A DNA stretch of 64,000 nucleotides from [Clostridium] citroniae WAL-17108 (lineage in GTDB: Bacteria; Bacillota; Clostridia; Lachnospirales; Lachnospiraceae), in assembly GCF_000233455.1 (NCBI RefSeq), contig NZ_JH376420.1, positions 1,914,634-1,978,633 on the forward strand, given 5' to 3'. The position numbers and the translations under genes were made by a program. The notes beneath the pieces were generated by a model that had not been told where the DNA came from, searched no databases, and was given only the letters and a program-made list of their open reading frames with translations. Numbering within the stretch: position 1 is the stretch's first letter; the number at the start of each line of letters is the position of its first letter. Positions 59,812-64,000 of the stretch are shown piece after piece.

Positions 59812-61550
59812 TCAATGGAACTTCCAGTCCTTTACCACGATCTGCAGGTTCCTGTTCCCATTGTATTCATTAATGCCTGGATAATAGATCACATCCATGA
59901 GGCGGCTGTTTCCCTTCTCCTCCATGAACAGGTCCCCATCTGTAAATACCACGCCGTCCATGGATACTCCCCGCTCATTGACCAGACTCAGCCGTACCAC
60001 ATTCCGGTTTCGCCCCATCACATGGGCACTGCGGATCACCATGCTTTTCTGGGCAAACTGCGGCTTCTCATTCCCCTGCCCATATGGCTCCAAAAGTTCC
60101 AGTTCCCTGACAAACGGCTCCGTTATGTATTCAAAGGGCATTGCAACATCGATCCACACCCTGGGGATAAAGTCCTCCTCCGTCAAACGCTCCCTGGCAT
60201 TCTCATTCAGGCGTCTCCGGAACTCGTCCACGTCCTTTTCCTCCAGGGAAAACCCCGCTGCCATGGGATGGCCCCCAAACTTCAGCAGCAGGTCCTTCAC
60301 CTCCACCAGGGCATGGAACATGTGGTAGGCCTCTATGGAACGCCCGGAGCCTTTGGCGCAGCCCTCTGCCCGGGTCAGCACAAAGGAGGGCTTGTTATAT
60401 CTCTCCCTGAGCCTTCCCGCCACGATCCCGGCCAGTGATTCATGGCAGTCGGGCAGGAACACTACCAGTACCTTATCATCCCCATACCGTTCCTCCACCA
60501 TGGCTGCGGCCTGGTCAATCCCGGCCTGGGTCATATCCTTTCTCTGGTCATTGAGTTCCTTTAACTCCATGGCCATGCGGTCGGCTTCCTCCTCATCCTC
60601 GCAGAGCAGCAGGGACAATGCGATCTTAGCTGTCTGAAGGCGTCCGCTGGCATTCAGGCAGGGGCCGATCACAAACCCGATATGATAGGCAGTAATGGAG
60701 CCCGGTACCAGATTATTTTTTTCGATCAGTTTCTTCAGCCCCAGATTGGAGGTATGGCCCAGACAGCGCAGGCCTTCCTTTACAATGATACGGTTTTCCC
60801 CCTGGAGCTTCATCACATCCCCCACCGTGGCAATGGCCGCGATCTCCAGCATGTCAAGCCACTCCTGCGCCAAAACTCCCGACTCCTCAAAGAGCACCTG
60901 CACCAGTTTAAACGCCACCATTCCGCCGCAGATACCGGTGAACGGGTACGCGCATCCCCTGAGCTTGGGATTCACGATCGCATCGGCCGGAGGAAGCACT
61001 TCCCTCCCCCCTCAGGCAGGTCTTCCTCATTTTCCTCCACCAGTATATCGTGGTGGTCCGTGACAATAACCGTCATCCCCAGTTTTTTTGCCCTGGCGAT
61101 CTGGCTGACGGCAGCGATCCCATTGTCACATGTAAGTATGGTATCAATGCCGTCTGATGCAGCTGCCTCGATGATCATCTCATTGATTCCATATCCGTCC
61201 TTAATACGGTCAGGTATCTCATAATCCACCCTGGCCCCGATCCGCTTTAAAGCCCGGTAAAGCAGATAGGTGGAGCACACTCCGTCAATATCATAATCAC
61301 CCACAATACGGATGGTCTTTCCCTCCGCCGCCTTCCGCCTCAGTATGCCCACCGCCTTTTCCATGTCCGGAAGAAGACGCGGGTCATGGAGATCTTCGAT
61401 TGAGCCATGGAGGTAATGCCGAATGGACTCCATGTCCTCAATCCCCCGGTTGCGTATGATCCTTGCTGTCACGGGACTTATCCCAAAGTTCTCTGCTATC
61501 TTATTAAAATCCGCCTTTTTGGCGTGCAGCATCCATTTTGTCTGTGTCAT
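59812..61550 (-). pseudogene. recJ: Single-stranded-DNA exonuclease RecJ, split by a frameshift
   Basis: Two adjoining frames together cover RecJ. The upstream part (61550 to about 61010) has GDYDIDGVCS and VTDHHD (DHH metal motifs). The downstream part (about 60999 to 59812) begins LPPADAIVNPKLRG and runs through GGHPMAAGFS (DHHA1) to the C-terminal OB region. They meet at a run of six C (61006-61011, G on the coding strand); one extra base restores PEGGREVLPPADA. Corrected length is about 579 residues, normal for RecJ. This is either a real slippage mutation or a sequence error. Start 61550 has AAAGG upstream; brnQ precedes it by 38 bases. Confidence 0.85.
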
Positions 61551-61588
61551 CTCTCTTATATCCTTTTTCTTTATAGCATTGCCTTCCG

Positions 61589-62944
61589 TCACCAGCCGCT
61601 TTCCATTGCGGAGGACACGGCCACACCGGCCGCCATTCCGGCCAGGGCAGGTACGATCCAGCCCAGTCCGGCCCCATAACCAGGCAGGAAGGTGGTTGCC
61701 TGGCTCAGGAACGGTATGACCACCTTGCTCTGCTCCAGCGCATAAACCACACTGACGATCCCTGTGAACAATATACTGCATGGAAACATGGCCGGCCATC
61801 TTTTTGTCAGAGGATCCATAAATGCCAGCACAATGAGCACAATGGCCACGGGATAAATGGCGCTGAGCACAGGAACCGAAACCGCCAGGATCCGGTTCAG
61901 ACCCGCGCTGGAGATCACCAGGCTGATGACCGCAAACACAGCCACCCACATTTTGTATCCGATCAGTGGAATGATGGTGGTAAAATACTGGCTGCAGCAG
62001 CTGAGCAGTCCCACACAGGTGTTAAAGCAGGCAATGAGGAAGATCATTCCCAATATCATCATCCCCGCTTGCCCAAACAGGCTTCCCGCAACATAGGTAA
62101 GGATCCTGGCTCCATTTTCCGTATCAGCCGTAACAGTGCCTGCCGGCGCCCCGATATGGGCCAGGGCTCCGTAGATGAGGGCCAGCAGTATTCCTGCGAT
62201 CACCCCCGCCTTGATGGTCTCCCGCACAATGGCGCCCTCCTGCTCCACCCCCTTTGCCCGGATATTCAGGGCAATGACAATTCCGAAATTAAGGGCGGCA
62301 ATGGTATCCATGGTCTGATATCCCTCCAGAAATCCCTTAACCACAGGTCCTGATGAAAAGGACTGGGACGGCGTCCCGTAAGGTCCCATGGGCCATACCA
62401 GGCACCCGGTAAATATGACGCCGATCAGGACCAAAAGCGCCGGGCACAAAACCTTTCCCAGCCGGTCTGTCAGCTTCTCGGGCCTGAAAGCCACTATCAT
62501 GGCCACAATAAAAAACAGGGCCGAATAGGCAAACTGTGAAAGTGTCTGGAGGGTAAACCCGGTTTGGCCCACCACACCTTGCATATTCAGATTCATGCCG
62601 GTGAGGGCAGGGAGCACCGTCATCTCAAAGGAGGTGCTGGCAGTCCTTGGTATGGCCAGGCATGGTCCGATGGAAAGATATATCAGCAGCGTAAACAGAA
62701 AGGCAAACCAGGGATGCACCCTTCCTGCCAGATTGGTCAGTCCACCGGACAGCGCAACTGCCGCCACCCCCATCACAGGGAGGCCCACCGCGCTGATCAG
62801 GAATCCTCCCATGGCCAGCCATGTAAGGCTGCCTGCCTGAGCGCCCAGAAAAGGCGGGAAGATCAAATTTCCCGCGCCAAAAAACATGGAAAATAATGTA
62901 AATCCAACAAGCAGCAGATTGTGCTTTGATAGTTTCTGTCTCAT
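61589..62944 (-). CDS. brnQ: Branched-chain amino acid carrier BrnQ
   Basis: A 451-residue LIVCS-family symporter with 12 predicted helices. The N-terminus LVGFTLFSMFFGAGNLIFPP and AIPRTASTSFEM are family hallmarks. It imports Leu, Ile and Val with sodium or protons. ATG 62944 has a GGGG site. It may be co-transcribed with recJ. A hairpin with T-tract lies just upstream. Confidence 0.93.
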   Translation of the reverse strand: MRQKLSKHNLLLVGFTLFSMFFGAGNLIFPPFLGAQAGSLTWLAMGGFLISAVGLPVMGVAAVALSGGLTNLAGRVHPWFAFLFTLLIYLSIGPCLAIPRTASTSFEMTVLPALTGMNLNMQGVVGQTGFTLQTLSQFAYSALFFIVAMIVAFRPEKLTDRLGKVLCPALLVLIGVIFTGCLVWPMGPYGTPSQSFSSGPVVKGFLEGYQTMDTIAALNFGIVIALNIRAKGVEQEGAIVRETIKAGVIAGILLALIYGALAHIGAPAGTVTADTENGARILTYVAGSLFGQAGMMILGMIFLIACFNTCVGLLSCCSQYFTTIIPLIGYKMWVAVFAVISLVISSAGLNRILAVSVPVLSAIYPVAIVLIVLAFMDPLTKRWPAMFPCSILFTGIVSVVYALEQSKVVIPFLSQATTFLPGYGAGLGWIVPALAGMAAGVAVSSAMESGW

Positions 62945-62969
62945 AATGTATATATCCCCGCTCAGTACA

Positions 62970-63011
62970 AAATAAGAGATAAGAGTTTATCCCCCGATTT
63001 CTCTTATCTCT
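62970..63011 (-). terminator. Stem-loop between the LysR and brnQ genes
   Basis: AGAGATAAGAG and CTCTTATCTCT pair perfectly around a 15-base loop, followed by TATTTTG on the minus strand. It ends the LysR transcript or acts as an attenuator in the brnQ leader. A second hairpin, CCGGGAA/TTCCCGG (63057-63077), lies right after the LysR stop. Confidence 0.65.
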
Positions 63012-63089
63012 TTCTTTGATAATGATATCACAAAAGTCCCCATGTTTCAACATTAACCGGGAAATGCGCCTTCCCGGCGCCTCTGGTTC

Positions 63090-63986
63090 CTACTCTTTAA
63101 AATAGTCATATATATACTGAAACAATACCCTTTCCGGCCGGTTCTGTATCAGATTTTTTCTGAGCACCAGCACATTGTACCGGTAAAGTTTGGGATCCAA
63201 TGAATAGTAAGCTACATTTTCCCGGTCGCTGACGCAGGAGCTGGCAATAAAAGTAACCCCTATACCCTTTGCCACCATGGCCCGTGTGGCAATGATGCTG
63301 TTGGTCTCACACATGGTGCTGGGCTGAAAGTCACAGGCTGTAAAGATCCGGTCCGCCAGCACCCGCAGGGTAGAACCCTTCTTGGAAAGCATGAAATTGT
63401 CTTTACCGAACTCTCTCACCAGTTCCTCCTGGGTCATGGCACTGTCCTGATTGCGCTTCCTGTACTCATGGGATGCCGGTATGGCGAAAAGCACTTCCTC
63501 TTCCCGCAATACGGAAACCTGCTCCCTGGAAAAGGCATCCGTACCATTAAGGGCCATAATGGCGCAGTCGATCCCCTCATCCAGCAGCATCCTTGTAAGG
63601 GCGGGCACATTGGATTCCGAGATCTCAATGGTCACCTGGGGAAACTCCTTTTTGTACGCGGGTATGATCTCCGTCAGCATCCTCAGGCCAAACTGGGACG
63701 TGACCCCAATGGTGATATGGCTTTTATTGTTCAGGCTGCGTATGTCCTGATAAAGGTCCTTCTGGATCCGTATCACCTTCCTGGCAGCCTCCACATACAG
63801 TTCCCCTGCCGGGGTCAGCAAAAGCTCCCCTTTTGCCCGTATGAACAGAGGATCCCCGATCTCCTGCTCCAGCCTGGACAAATACTGGCTCAAGGAGGAC
63901 TGGGACACATACAGTTCCTCCGCAGCCTTTGTCATGTTTTTTCTTCTTGCAATGGTTAAAATATAGTTTAAATATTTTGTATCCAA
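63090..63986 (-). CDS. LysR-family transcriptional regulator
   Basis: A 298-residue regulator: winged helix at residues 1-60 (MTKAAEELYVSQSSLSQYLSRLEQEIG) and a LysR substrate domain (ITIGVTSQFGLRMLTEIIPAYKKEFPQV). The start is TTG 63986 with a G-run (GGGGGG) 6 bases upstream, near the window edge. LysR proteins often regulate divergent neighbours, which would lie outside the window; control of brnQ is possible. CysB/CbbR-like effector binding cannot be assigned. Confidence 0.88.
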   Translation of the reverse strand: MDTKYLNYILTIARRKNMTKAAEELYVSQSSLSQYLSRLEQEIGDPLFIRAKGELLLTPAGELYVEAARKVIRIQKDLYQDIRSLNNKSHITIGVTSQFGLRMLTEIIPAYKKEFPQVTIEISESNVPALTRMLLDEGIDCAIMALNGTDAFSREQVSVLREEEVLFAIPASHEYRKRNQDSAMTQEELVREFGKDNFMLSKKGSTLRVLADRIFTACDFQPSTMCETNSIIATRAMVAKGIGVTFIASSCVSDRENVAYYSLDPKLYRYNVLVLRKNLIQNRPERVLFQYIYDYFKE

Positions 63987-64000
63987 TATAATCCCCCCGT

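Noticed and set aside
61551..61949. In-frame N-terminal extension of RecJ reaching into brnQ
   Set aside because: It is the wrong frame of brnQ, rich in Gly, Cys and Arg; the conserved RecJ start is at 61550.

Overview
The window looks like chromosome of an anaerobic gut Clostridia, most likely Lachnospiraceae near the Enterocloster/Lachnoclostridium group. This is inferred from gene content: CUT2-type sugar ABC transporters paired with YesM/YesN two-component systems, DUF4867, ATC hydrolase, NTF2-like/PAS kinases, and strong AGGAGG ribosome sites. I see no rRNA, tRNA, CRISPR array, integrase or intact insertion sequence. Most genes lie on the minus strand.

Layout. 1-0.6 kb: a partial Rpn-type nuclease. 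0.9-1.2 kb: a small Cys-rich membrane protein. 1.3-11.0 kb (minus): a CUT2 sugar importer (mmsE-mmsA-mmsB) behind a sensing cassette of anchored binding protein, histidine kinase, AraC-type response regulator and lipoprotein binding protein; a decayed GNAT gene separates the two. 11.3-16.1 kb (minus): an AraC regulator and a sugar operon of xylulokinase-like kinase, DUF4867 and FucI-like isomerase. 16.2-20.8 kb: PPC-domain protein, patatin, hybrid sensor kinase. 20.9-24.5 kb: ATC hydrolase, SDR and a GltS-like carrier divergent from a GntR regulator. 24.7-32.1 kb: two paralogous small proteins, endonuclease III, a choloylglycine-hydrolase-family enzyme, a divergent MarR/FUSC pair, an AraC regulator and an M20 peptidase. 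32.2-35.4 kb: a chemoreceptor and adenosine deaminase. 35.8-42.4 kb (minus): a second YesM/YesN pair, then, past a strong terminator, a second sugar importer. 42.5-48.5 kb (minus): an ABC-2 exporter downstream of cbiL, a hypothetical, DUF3795, NUDIX, and an Lsa-like ABC-F protein with an attenuator-like leader. 48.7-55.5 kb (minus): a peptide importer operon with an M29 aminopeptidase. 55.8-59.8 kb (plus): thiSFGH-tenI behind a TPP riboswitch. 59.8-64 kb (minus): a frameshifted recJ, brnQ and a LysR regulator.

How it fits together. The two sugar loci share one logic: a membrane kinase and its AraC-type regulator sit upstream of a high-affinity importer. The first adds two binding proteins that lack their own permease, resembling the XylFII-LytS-YesN three-component sensor. 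The peptide importer and aminopeptidase form an uptake-and-cleavage unit. The thiamine operon makes only the thiazole half.

The least explained parts are the ABC-F leader with duplicated, mutually complementary arms; two families of short dispersed palindromic or tandem repeats; the DUF4867 sugar operon; the ATC hydrolase operon; a second T-box-like terminator after the TPP riboswitch; and a C-rich structured block upstream of adenosine deaminase. Family calls come from reading translated sequence and motifs, with no database search.
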